Notes: a model not told the origin generated them from the letters alone. 35,086 nt of DNA from Coriobacteriia bacterium (GCA_003150175.1 QAKZ01000043.1:1-35086), one strand, 5' to 3'; shown: positions 8,033 to 16,897, numbered from the stretch's first letter. A program made the numbers and translations.

Positions 8033-8551
8033 ATGAACAAAGAAGAGATCAAGGGCATCCTGCCCCACCGCGAGCCGATGCTGCTGCTCGACGAGGTCGA
8101 GCTCAAGGGCGACGAGGCCGCGGGACGGCTGACCATCAAGGGCGACGAGTTCTTCCTGCAGGGCCACTTCCCCGGCAACCCCGTGGTGCCCGGCGTGATC
8201 CAGTGCGAGATGCTCGCCCAGAACTGCTGCGTGCTCTTTGCCGACGAGCTCCGCGCCGGAGGCACGCCGTTCTACACGAGCCTCGACAAGGTCCGCTTCA
8301 AGCGCCCGGTCCGCCCCGGCGACACCGTCGAGCTCCGCTGCAAGGTGACCCGTGCCCGCGGGCCGTTCCGCTTCTGCGAGGGCACCGCGAGCGTGGGCGG
8401 CGAGGTCTGCTGCACGGCGAGCATGTCGTTCGCGCTCGTGGACGGGGGCAGGGCGTCCGCGGGGCAGGGGAGCGCCGCCGCGCCCGCCGGCTCGCCCGCG
8501 TCCGCCGCGCCCGCGCCCGCCGGCGCCGCCAACCCGGAAAATCGCAGGTAG
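8033..8551 (+). CDS. fabZ: 3-hydroxyacyl-ACP dehydratase FabZ with Ala/Pro-rich tail
   Basis: Dehydrates 3-hydroxyacyl-ACP to the trans-2-enoyl form. The hot-dog domain fills residues 1 to about 138, with His45 in GHFPGNPVVPG and Glu59 in QCEMLAQ as the catalytic pair. The remaining ~35 residues (from GGRASAGQGS on) are Ala, Pro, Gly and Ser and look like a disordered extension; a standard FabZ is about 140-150 residues. The tail may be real or may reflect a shift near the end of the gene, but the stop is followed within 13 bases by accC with a good ribosome site, so I accept it as drawn. Confidence 0.93.
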   Translation: MNKEEIKGILPHREPMLLLDEVELKGDEAAGRLTIKGDEFFLQGHFPGNPVVPGVIQCEMLAQNCCVLFADELRAGGTPFYTSLDKVRFKRPVRPGDTVELRCKVTRARGPFRFCEGTASVGGEVCCTASMSFALVDGGRASAGQGSAAAPAGSPASAAPAPAGAANPENRR

Positions 8552-8563
8552 GGGAGACCTCAC

Positions 8564-9907
8564 ATGTTCGATAAGATCCTGGTCGCAAACCGCGGCGAGG
8601 TCGCCGTCCGCGTGATCCGCGCCTGCCGCGACATGGGCGTCCGCACCGTCGCCGTCTACTCGCCCGCCGATGCCGAGGCGCTCCACGTGCGCCTGGCCGA
8701 CGAGGCCTACTGCATCGGCGGCTCCCGCCTGGCCGAGAGCTACCTCAACGAGGACGCGGTGCTCACCTGCGCCGTCAAGTCCGGCGCCAAGGCCATCCAC
8801 CCCGGCTACGGGTTCTTCTCGGAAAACGCCGGCTTCGTCCGCGAGTGCGAGAAGTGCGGCTTGGCCTTCATCGGCCCCTCTGCCGACGTCATCAGCCGTA
8901 TGGGCGACAAAGACGCCGCCCGCCGCACGGCCAAGGCCGCGGGCGTTCCCGTCGTCCCCGGCTGCGACCTCTTGACCAGTCCCGAGGAGGCCGAGCGCGA
9001 GGCCCGTCGCATCGGCTGCCCCGTGCTCATCAAGGCCCGCTCGGGCGGCGGCGGCCGCGGCATCCGCAAGGTCGAGCGCGTGGAGGCCGCCGCGCGCGCC
9101 TTCGTCGAGGCCCACACCGAGGCCGAGACCGTCTTCGGCGACGGCGAGTGCTACATGGAGAAGTTCGTCTCGCCGGCCCACCACGTCGAGGTCCAGATCA
9201 TGGCGGACAAGCAGGGCAACGTTTACTCGCTCGGCGAGCGCGAGTGCTCCGTGCAGCGCCGTAACCAGAAGCTCATCGAGGAGAGCCCCGCGCCCTGCCT
9301 CGAGGGCCGCGACGACGTCCGCGAGCGCATGCACCGCGCCGCCCGCGACCTCGCGCGCGCCGTCGGCTACGAGGGCGCCGGCACCATCGAGTTCCTCTAC
9401 ACCGACGACGGCAACTTCTACTTCATGGAGATGAACACCCGCCTGCAGGTCGAGCACCCCGTGACGGAGTTCGTCACCGACGTCGACCTCGTCAAATGGC
9501 AGCTGCGCGTTGCCGCCGGCCAGCCGCTGCCCTTCACGAGCGAGGACGTCCCCGTGCGCAACCACGCCATGGAGTGCCGCATCAATGCCGAGACCCCGGA
9601 CTTCTTGCCGTCTTGCGGGACCGTCACGATGCTGCACGTGCCCGGCGGCCCGCGCGTGCGCTTCGACTCCGCGCTGTTCCCGGGCGCCTCGGTGCCGCCG
9701 TACTACGACTCGATGCTCGCCAAGGTCATCGTCTGCTCGCCCACGCGCGACGGCGCCGTGAGGAAGATGCGCTCGGCCTTGGGTGAGCTCGTGATCGAGG
9801 GCGTCCAGGAGAACAGCGACCTCCAGCTGCGGATCCTCGGCAACGAGGAGTTCCTCTCCGGCAACTACCACACGAACCTGATGGAGCACATCTATGCTGA
9901 GCAATAG
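8564..9907 (+). CDS. accC: Acetyl-CoA carboxylase, biotin carboxylase subunit
   Basis: ATP-grasp enzyme that carboxylates the biotin on AccB with bicarbonate. The 447 residues match the family length. Visible features are the N-terminal KILVANRGEVAVR, the glycine-rich loop GGGGRG at 161-166, ERECSVQRRNQKLIEE at 226-240, and the metal- and biotin-binding Glu289, Asn291 and Arg293 in MEMNTRLQVEHPVTE. GGGGAG at 8551-8556 precedes ATG 8564. It overlaps accDA by 14 bases. Confidence 0.97.
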   Translation: MFDKILVANRGEVAVRVIRACRDMGVRTVAVYSPADAEALHVRLADEAYCIGGSRLAESYLNEDAVLTCAVKSGAKAIHPGYGFFSENAGFVRECEKCGLAFIGPSADVISRMGDKDAARRTAKAAGVPVVPGCDLLTSPEEAEREARRIGCPVLIKARSGGGGRGIRKVERVEAAARAFVEAHTEAETVFGDGECYMEKFVSPAHHVEVQIMADKQGNVYSLGERECSVQRRNQKLIEESPAPCLEGRDDVRERMHRAARDLARAVGYEGAGTIEFLYTDDGNFYFMEMNTRLQVEHPVTEFVTDVDLVKWQLRVAAGQPLPFTSEDVPVRNHAMECRINAETPDFLPSCGTVTMLHVPGGPRVRFDSALFPGASVPPYYDSMLAKVIVCSPTRDGAVRKMRSALGELVIEGVQENSDLQLRILGNEEFLSGNYHTNLMEHIYAEQ

Positions 9908-11648
9908 GATCGGCCATGCGATGAACGCGCTCGAGGGGCCCATGACCGAGGTCTGCGCCGAGTTCCCCGCCCGCCACGTGCTCGTCAAGTGCCCGGGCTG
10001 CCGCCGCGCCATCGACGAGGAGAAGCTCCGCGAGAACCTCGAGGTCTGCCCTCGCTGCGGCAAGCACCTGCGCGTTTCCGGCCGTGCCCGCATGCGCATG
10101 ACCGTGGATGCCGGCAGCTTCGAGGAGTGGGACGCCGGGCTGCGCGCGACCGATTTCCTCGGCTTCCCGGGCTACCCCCAGAAGCTCGAGGCGGCCCGCG
10201 AGTCCTCGCGCGAGAACGACGCCGTGGTCTGCGGCCGCGGGCGTATCGGCGGGCGCGAGTGCGCGCTCTTCTTTATGGACGCCGGCTTCATGATGGGGTC
10301 GATGGGCTCGGTCGTCGGCGAGAAGATCTGCTGCGTGTTCGAGAAGGCGACCGAGGCCGGCCTGCCCGTCGTGGGCTTCACCGTGTCGGGCGGAGCGCGC
10401 ATGCAGGAGGGCGTGACCTCCCTTATGCAGATGGCCAAGGTGTCCGCGGCGGTGCGCCGCCACTCTGAGGCGGGGCTTCTTTATATATGTGTGCTGACCG
10501 ACCCCACGACCGGCGGCGTCACGGCGAGCTTCGCCATGGAAGGCGACATCACCCTGGCGGAGCCCGGGGCGCTCGTCGCCTTCGCAGGCCCGCGCGTGAT
10601 CGAGCAGACCGCGAGGAAAAAGCTCCCCGCGGGGTTCCAGCGCTCGGAGTTCCTGCTCGAGCACGGCTTCTGCGACGCGATCGTGGAGCGCAAGGACCTG
10701 CCCGCCGTGCTGGGGGAGCTTCTCTCGCTGCACGCCGGTGAGGCGCCGACGGCGGGTTCCCCGCACTCGCTCGTCGGGCTGGGGGTCGGTGGCGGGGCGA
10801 CGGGCCGCGCGGCCAAGCGCGGCGGCAAGCCCAAGGCCAAGGCCGCAGACGAGCCCGCGAGCGCCTACGAGGTCGTCAAGCTCACGCGCTCGGCGGAGCG
10901 CGCCACCGCCTCCGAGATCATCGAGGGCGGCCTCGACGGCTTCATCGAGCTGCACGGGGACCGCCTCTATGGCGACGACGCCGCGGTGGTCGCGGGCATC
11001 GGCTGGAAAGACGGGCGCCCCATGACCGTCATCGCCATCGAGCGCGGCACCACCACCAAGGAGCGCGTGCGCCGCAACTTCGGCATGGCGCACCCCGAGG
11101 GCTACCGCAAGGCGCTGCGCCTCATACGCCAGGCCCAGAAGTTCGGTCGGCCGGTTCTCTGTCTCGTGGACACCTCCGGCGCGTACTGCGGCATCGGTGC
11201 CGAGGAGCGCGGCCAGGGCGACGCCATCGCGCAGGACCTCGTGGAGATGAGCGGCCTCACGGTGCCGGTGGTCAGCGTGATCACGGGCGAGGGCGGCAGC
11301 GGCGGCGCGCTCGCGCTGTGCGTCGCGGACAAGCTGCTTATGCTGCGCAGCTCCGCGTTCTCCGTCGTGAGCCCCGAGGCCTGCGCATCCATCCTGTGGA
11401 AGGACCCAAAGCGCGCCGAGGACGCCGCGGACGCGCTCGGCCTGACGGCGCCCGAGCTCCGCGAGCTCGGCCTCGTCGACGGGGTGGTCAACGACCTAGG
11501 CCTCTCTCACGCCGAAATCGCCCACGACATCATGCGCGAGGTCACCGTCGCCTTCGACGAGCTCGGCCGCCTTGACCCCGGCGAGCTCGTCGCGCGCCGC
11601 TACGCCAAGTTCCGCGCCATCGGCTCCGACCGCGCCGTCGCCGGCTGA
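9894..11648 (+). CDS. accDA: Fused acetyl-CoA carboxylase carboxyltransferase (beta-alpha)
   Basis: Transfers the carboxyl group from biotin to acetyl-CoA, giving malonyl-CoA. One 584-residue frame contains both subunits. AccD lies at about 28-285, with the zinc ribbon Cys33, 36, 52 and 55 and FTVSGGARMQEG near 162-173. A Gly/Ala/Lys-rich linker covers about 286-322. AccA runs from about 323 to the end (EIIEGGLDGFIELHGDR, GTTTKERVRRNFGM, TGEGGSGGALAL). The AccA half lacks the long N-terminal helix of free AccA. GGAG at 9885-9888 supports ATG 9894; later in-frame ATGs at 9921 and 9942 are possible. Fused AccDA proteins are known in corynebacteria. It is the last gene of the operon, 30 bases before repeat B. 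Confidence 0.95.
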   Translation: MLSNRIGHAMNALEGPMTEVCAEFPARHVLVKCPGCRRAIDEEKLRENLEVCPRCGKHLRVSGRARMRMTVDAGSFEEWDAGLRATDFLGFPGYPQKLEAARESSRENDAVVCGRGRIGGRECALFFMDAGFMMGSMGSVVGEKICCVFEKATEAGLPVVGFTVSGGARMQEGVTSLMQMAKVSAAVRRHSEAGLLYICVLTDPTTGGVTASFAMEGDITLAEPGALVAFAGPRVIEQTARKKLPAGFQRSEFLLEHGFCDAIVERKDLPAVLGELLSLHAGEAPTAGSPHSLVGLGVGGGATGRAAKRGGKPKAKAADEPASAYEVVKLTRSAERATASEIIEGGLDGFIELHGDRLYGDDAAVVAGIGWKDGRPMTVIAIERGTTTKERVRRNFGMAHPEGYRKALRLIRQAQKFGRPVLCLVDTSGAYCGIGAEERGQGDAIAQDLVEMSGLTVPVVSVITGEGGSGGALALCVADKLLMLRSSAFSVVSPEACASILWKDPKRAEDAADALGLTAPELRELGLVDGVVNDLGLSHAEIAHDIMREVTVAFDELGRLDPGELVARRYAKFRAIGSDRAVAG

Positions 11649-11655
11649 CGGCCTT

Positions 11656-11804
11656 CGTCACTGGGCGATAGTTACCGTCACTGGGTGACAGTCATCACGT
11701 GCAGCTTTTTGGGACACACATCATTCGTTGCCAGCCATCACGCAATGACTGTCACCGGCTGATAGGTGTCCCAGGAAGCTGCAGGCAGTGACTGTCACCC
11801 AGCG
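11656..11804. repeat. Hairpin repeat, copy B, with an extra tandem end unit
   Basis: Bases 11679-11804 are a 126-base element that matches the reverse complement of copy A (1163-1288) without gaps, with about 18 mismatches counted by hand. Its own ends pair perfectly for 14 bases (11681-11694 with 11789-11802) and then imperfectly through GTGCAGCTTTTTGGGACAC against the right arm at 11766-11783. A 20-base unit at 11656-11675 (CGTCACTGGGCGATAGTTAC) repeats the element's left end in tandem. It begins eight bases after the accDA stop. Confidence 0.85.
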
Positions 11805-11857
11805 ATGGGGCTTGCCGCCTAGCGATGTGGCTTGCCGCCCGAGCCGCAGCGCCCCTC

Positions 11858-11914
11858 GCGCAGAATCCCCGGCGTCCAGCCCAAACTTCGAGCTGGACGT
11901 CGGGGATTCTGCGC
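11858..11914. repeat. Long inverted repeat at head of the 41-bp array
   Basis: 23-base arms (11858-11880 and 11892-11914) pair with one mismatch around an 11-base loop; one further pair can be added outside. The right arm is the first unit of the direct-repeat array that follows, and the left arm is an inverted copy of that unit. There is no T-run after it, so it is not a standard terminator. Confidence 0.8.
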
Positions 11915-12190
11915 GTAGATGCTTTAGGCGGGGCTGGAGGCGCGGATTTCTGCGCGCATGTCCCCAAAATGGAGCTGGAGGTTCGGGTTTCTGCGCGCGC
12001 AACACCCCCAATGCTGGAGGTTTTGATTTCTGCGCGCCTGCGCATCCGGCGGAACTGGGAATCGGGGATTTTGCGCGTCCGCCTGCGCCCCCCGTGCGTA
12101 GCCCCTCAATGGGCTGGAGGTGCTTCTTTCTACGTGCGTCCGTGCGCCCGGTGGGACTGGAAATCGAGGATTCTGCGCGCCCGCGCGCCG
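11892..12190. repeat. Degenerate tandem array, about 41-bp period, seven units
   Basis: Units begin with CTGGA or CTGGG at 11893, 11934, 11975, 12014, 12055, 12114 and 12157, giving spacings of 41, 41, 39, 41, 59 and 43 bases. Each unit has CTGGAGGT or a variant, about four variable bases, then a GATTTCTGCGCGC-like block, then about 17 variable bases. An eighth trace (ACTTCTGCGTAG) is near 12331. The period is not a multiple of three and every frame is compositionally odd, so I treat the array as non-coding. The conserved half is too variable for a CRISPR, and no cas gene is near. Confidence 0.7.
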
Positions 12191-12345
12191 TAAGCCGACG
12201 CGCCGCCCGCCCGTGCGCCGCAAGCGCCCGCGCCGCCCAACTCCGCCGCCGGTCCATCCCGTCCCGTCCTCCTGACCCATAGATACGCCCGGCCGCGGGG
12301 AATTTCGAGCCGCAGGTAGAAGCCCCAAAAACTTCTGCGTAGAGA

Positions 12346-12374
12346 TTGTGAACGCAGGGTTTCGCATGTATAGT
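12346..12374 (+). promoter_or_regulatory. Likely sigma-70 type promoter for the rplC operon
   Basis: TTGTGA at 12346-12351 and TATAGT at 12369-12374 are separated by exactly 17 bases. It is one of the few AT-rich spots upstream of the ribosomal block and is needed because rpsJ is cut off by a terminator. The transcript would start near 12381. Confidence 0.65.
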
Positions 12375-12380
12375 AGACAA

Positions 12381-12501
12381 GCTGTGAAGTTAGGGGACCC
12401 TTGTGTCTCGGAACAAAACAGCAGGTAAAGGCTGTGGTCCGCTGGGGTTGGGGCAAAGGGTGCCCCACAGGTCCCATGACCACCGAAGGTAAGGAAAGAG
12501 C
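12381..12501 (+). promoter_or_regulatory. Structured 5' leader of the rplC operon
   Basis: About 120 untranslated bases separate the proposed start site from rplC. They contain a stem TGGGGCA/TGCCCCA around a five-base loop near 12450-12470, next to further G-rich and C-rich pairing partners (GGTCC and GGTCCCATGACC). In E. coli the S10 operon leader, located before rpsJ, binds L4 to repress the operon. Here the equivalent position is before rplC. A regulatory role is inference from position. Confidence 0.4.
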
Positions 12502-13122
12502 ATGGTCAACACCATCCTTGGCCGCAAGCTCGGAATGACCCAGGTCTGGGACGAGAACGACAACGTCGTCCCCGTGACCGTCATCCAGGCTGGCCCCTGC
12601 ACCGTCTCGCAGGTCAAGACGAAGGCGACCGACGGCTACGACGCCGTCCAGATCGGCTTCGGAGACATCCGCGCCAAGCACGTCAACAAGCCCATGGCGG
12701 GCCACTTCGCCAAGGCCGGCGTCGAGCCGATGAAGTACCTGCGCGAGGTCCGCGTCGAGAACGGCGAGGAGCACAAGTGCGGTGACGTCGTCACTGTCGC
12801 TGACTTCTCCGACGTCAAGACCGTCGACGTCACCGGCACCTCCAAGGGCAAGGGCTTCCAGGGCACCGTCAAGCGCTGGAACTTCTCCCGCGGTCCTATG
12901 ACCCACGGCTGCCGCAACCAGCGCAAGCCCGGTTCCATCGGCCAGTGCGCCTATCCCGCCCGCGTCCGCAAGGGCCTGCACATGTACGGCCACATGGGCA
13001 ACGAGCGCGTGACCGTCAAGAACCTCAAGCTGGTCCGCGTTGACGCCGAGCAGAACCTCATGCTCGTCAAGGGCGCTGTCCCGGGCGCGAAGAACGGCCT
13101 CGTCCAGGTCCGCATGGCCTAA
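12502..13122 (+). CDS. rplC: 50S ribosomal protein L3
   Basis: Early-assembly protein that reaches the peptidyl transferase centre. The 206-residue product has ILGRKLGMTQVWDE at the start and the extended central loop GKGFQGTVKRWNFSRGPMTHG, which contains the Gln that PrmB methylates in other bacteria, then RKPGSIGQ. It heads the large ribosomal operon here because rpsJ is elsewhere. Bases AAGGTAAGGA before ATG 12502 serve as a loose ribosome site. Confidence 0.98.
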   Translation: MVNTILGRKLGMTQVWDENDNVVPVTVIQAGPCTVSQVKTKATDGYDAVQIGFGDIRAKHVNKPMAGHFAKAGVEPMKYLREVRVENGEEHKCGDVVTVADFSDVKTVDVTGTSKGKGFQGTVKRWNFSRGPMTHGCRNQRKPGSIGQCAYPARVRKGLHMYGHMGNERVTVKNLKLVRVDAEQNLMLVKGAVPGAKNGLVQVRMA

Positions 13123-13166
13123 GGGCCCCTAAGAAAGCAAACCTTTAGGTCTACTAGGAGGACACA

Positions 13167-13796
13167 ATGTCCAAGATTTCCGTTAAGAACGTCGAGGGGG
13201 CTGAGGTCGAGCAGGCCGAGCTCTCCGACGCCGTGTACGGCATCGAGCCGAACATCCCCGTCATCCACCAGATCGTGGTCGCCCAGGACTCCAACGCGCG
13301 TCAGGGCACCCACTCCGTGAAGAACCGCCACGAGGTCTCCGGCGGCGGCCGCAAGCCTTACCGCCAGAAGGGCACCGGCCGTGCCCGCCAGGGCTCCATC
13401 CGCGCTGCCCAGTGGCGCGGCGGCGGCGTCGTCTTCGGGCCGACCCCCCGCACGCACAACAAGAAGACCAACAACAAGATGGTCAAGCTTGCTATGCGCT
13501 CCGTGCTCTCCGGCAAGCTCGCCGACAACGAGCTCTACGTCGTCGACGCTCTCGACTTCGCCGAGATCTCGACCAAGAAGGCCAAGGCCGTCCTGCACGC
13601 CCTCGGCATCACCGACGACATGCGCGTGACCGTCGTTGTCGACGACGAGAACATCAACGCGTACCTCTCGTTCCGCAACCTCGCCAACGTCACCATCATC
13701 GCTGACGTCGAGGCCACCAGCCGTCTGCTCATCGACAACAGGGCCCTCGTCCTGACCGCCGATGTGGCCAAGAAGTTCGGGGAGGTGCTCGCGTAA
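13167..13796 (+). CDS. rplD: 50S ribosomal protein L4
   Basis: Assembly protein whose long loop lines the exit tunnel; in enterobacteria it is also the repressor of the S10 operon. The 209 residues include the basic tunnel loop [20 protein letters not shown] near 72-91 and the C-terminal [25 protein letters not shown] lies at 13156-13161 just before ATG 13167. The stop is directly followed by the rplW start with no spacer. Confidence 0.98.
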   Translation: MSKISVKNVEGAEVEQAELSDAVYGIEPNIPVIHQIVVAQDSNARQGTHSVKNRHEVSGGGRKPYRQKGTGRARQGSIRAAQWRGGGVVFGPTPRTHNKKTNNKMVKLAMRSVLSGKLADNELYVVDALDFAEISTKKAKAVLHALGITDDMRVTVVVDDENINAYLSFRNLANVTIIADVEATSRLLIDNRALVLTADVAKKFGEVLA

Positions 13797-14102
13797 ATGA
13801 ACTCCGTCTACAACGTCATCGTCCGCCCGATCGTCACTGAGCGTTCCTACGACCTCATGGAGCAGGGCAAGTACACGTTCGAGGTCGCCAAGGGTGCCTG
13901 CAAGCAGGAGATCGCCGACGCCGTCGAGAAGATCTTCAACGTGCACGTCACCAAGGTGAACACCATGAACGTCCGCGGCAAGATGAAGCGCGTCCGTTAC
14001 CAGGCCGGCATGACCCGCTCCTGGAAGAAGGCCGTCGTCACCGTCGCCGAGGGTGAGTCCATCGAGATCTTCGCCACCCAGGCTGCGGCTTCCGCCGAGT
14101 AG
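13797..14102 (+). CDS. rplW: 50S ribosomal protein L23
   Basis: Sits at the tunnel exit and is the docking site for trigger factor and SRP. The 101-residue protein has the typical IVRPIVTERSYDLMEQGKYTFEV opening and VNTMNVRGKMKRVRY central loop. Its ATG touches the rplD stop codon and its GGGGAGG ribosome site is within the end of rplD, so the two genes are translationally coupled. Confidence 0.98.
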   Translation: MNSVYNVIVRPIVTERSYDLMEQGKYTFEVAKGACKQEIADAVEKIFNVHVTKVNTMNVRGKMKRVRYQAGMTRSWKKAVVTVAEGESIEIFATQAAASAE

Positions 14103-14116
14103 TCTTTGGCACTCCG

Positions 14117-14142
14117 CCCGCGCCCCGCTCGACGGGGCCGGG
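14117..14142 (+). other. GC-rich hairpin between rplW and rplB
   Basis: CCCGCGCCCCG (14117-14127) pairs with CGGGGCCGGG (14133-14142) with one bulged base and a five-base loop, followed by CTTCT. The 145-base rplW-rplB gap is unusually long for this operon. The hairpin could attenuate or process the transcript, but the tail is too poor in T for a confident terminator. Confidence 0.45.
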
Positions 14143-14247
14143 CTTCTATGCCGCGCATGATGGATACGCGCGGTACCGTGGTAATCCGGTGTCGTCCCGC
14201 CAATCCCTGAGCGAGGCGGCCAACGGACAAAGAAGGGAAAGAACCAA

Positions 14248-15084
<837 letters not shown>

Positions 15085-15110
15085 TACACGAGTAGTAGGA
15101 GAAAGAAAGT

Positions 15111-15371
15111 ATGAGCAGAAGTCTCAAGAAGGGCCCGTTCGTGGAGACTCGCCTCCTCGCGCGTGTCACCGCTCAGAACGAGGCCGGCACCAAGGACGTC
15201 ATCAAGACCTGGTCGCGCGCCTCTACGATCTACCCCGAGATGGTCGGCCACACCATCGCCGTCCACGACGGCCGCAAGCACGTGCCGGTGTACGTCACCG
15301 AGTCCATGGTCGGTCACAAGCTCGGCGAGTTCGCCCCGACCCGCACCTTCCGCGGTCACAAGGCAAAGTAG
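15111..15371 (+). CDS. rpsS: 30S ribosomal protein S19
   Basis: Head protein that contacts the A-site tRNA region and S13. The 86-residue product begins [11 protein letters not shown] and contains [20 protein letters not shown] and [10 protein letters not shown], all standard. AGGAG at 15097-15101 precedes ATG 15111, and rplV follows after 14 bases. Confidence 0.98.
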   Translation: MSRSLKKGPFVETRLLARVTAQNEAGTKDVIKTWSRASTIYPEMVGHTIAVHDGRKHVPVYVTESMVGHKLGEFAPTRTFRGHKAK

Positions 15372-15385
15372 GGGAGTAGTAGTAA

Positions 15386-15748
15386 ATGGCTAACAATACC
15401 AACAGCGTCGAGGTCCGCGCCACCGCCAAGTACGTGCGCATGGCCCCCCGCAAGACCCGTATGGTCGTCGATATGATCCGCAACCTCCCCGTCGCCAAGG
15501 CGCTCGAGGTCCTGCAGTTCAGCACCCGCGCCGCCGCCGAGCCCGTTTCCAAGGTTCTGCGCTCCGCCATCGCCAACGCCGTCAACAACAACGGCCTGCG
15601 CGCCGACGATCTCTACGTCAAGATCGCCTACGTCGACGAGGGCCCCACGCTCAAGCGCATCCGTCCTCGCGCCAAGGGCTCCGCTTCGCGCATCAACAAG
15701 CGCATGAGCCACATCACCGTCGTCGTCGCTCCTCGAAAGGAGGCGTAG
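15386..15748 (+). CDS. rplV: 50S ribosomal protein L22
   Basis: Lines the peptide exit tunnel; its beta-hairpin is a site of macrolide resistance changes in other species. The 120 residues include [20 protein letters not shown] and the hairpin [20 protein letters not shown]. The short N-terminal extension NNTNSVE is not conserved in the family. GGGGAG at 15372-15377 precedes the ATG. Confidence 0.97.
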   Translation: MANNTNSVEVRATAKYVRMAPRKTRMVVDMIRNLPVAKALEVLQFSTRAAAEPVSKVLRSAIANAVNNNGLRADDLYVKIAYVDEGPTLKRIRPRAKGSASRINKRMSHITVVVAPRKEA

Positions 15749-15755
15749 GGAAAGC

Positions 15756-16465
<710 letters not shown>

Positions 16466-16466
<1 letters not shown>

Positions 16467-16897
16467 TGCTCGCCCCTAAGCGTGTTCTTCACCGTAAGGT
16501 TCAGCGTGGCTCCATGAAGGGCCACGCAAAGGGCCACACCGAGCTCCACTTCGGTACCTATGGCCTGCAGGCGCTCGAGGCCCACTGGATCACCAACCGC
16601 CAGATCGAGGCCGCCCGTATCGCCATGACCCGCTGCATGAAGCGTGGCGGCAAGGTCTGGATCACCATCTTCCCGGACAAGCCCATCACCAAGAAGCCGC
16701 TCGACACCCGTATGGGCAAGGGCAAGGGCAACCCCGAGGAGTGGGTGGCCGTCGTCAAGCCGGGCCGCATCATGTTCGAGCTTGATGGCGTCACCGAGGA
16801 GACGGCCAAGGAGGCCCTCCGCCTTGCCCAGCACAAGCTGCCCATCAAGACCAAGATCGTGACCCGCACCGTCGAGCAGGACGGGGAGGAAGCCTAA
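16466..16897 (+). CDS. rplP: 50S ribosomal protein L16
   Basis: Binds near the A-site and L7/L12 stalk base. The 143 residues show the typical TAYGL-like [23 protein letters not shown], the arginine-containing [20 protein letters not shown] and [18 protein letters not shown]. Start and stop codons overlap the neighbouring genes by one base on both sides (TAATG), which indicates tight coupling with rpsC and rpmC. Confidence 0.98.

Larger units (their letters stand above)
11805..12501. other. Non-coding interval between repeat B and rplC
   Basis: Together with repeat B this leaves about 850 bases without a credible gene. It holds the inverted repeat and 41-bp array, then a stretch with a good promoter at 12346-12374 and a leader of about 120 bases in front of rplC. 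Open frames on both strands exist only because of the biased composition; none has a ribosome site with a recognisable protein. Confidence 0.75.

Noticed and set aside
7412..10099. 895-codon open frame on the minus strand across accB-fabZ-accC
   Set aside because: Same reason: it mirrors highly conserved coding sequence on the plus strand and encodes low-complexity sequence.
9894..11648. accD and accA as two genes separated by a lost stop or frameshift
   Set aside because: The frame is continuous, the linker is of normal fusion type, and fused accDA is known in related bacteria; only a sequencing check could overturn this.
11892..12190. The 41-bp array as a CRISPR
   Set aside because: Units differ too much in the conserved part, spacings vary, and no cas genes are near.
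11721..12380. Open frames of 120-220 codons in the repeat-rich interval, on both strands
   Set aside because: They cover a 41-base repeat array whose period is not a multiple of three, have no ribosome site, and encode no recognisable domain.
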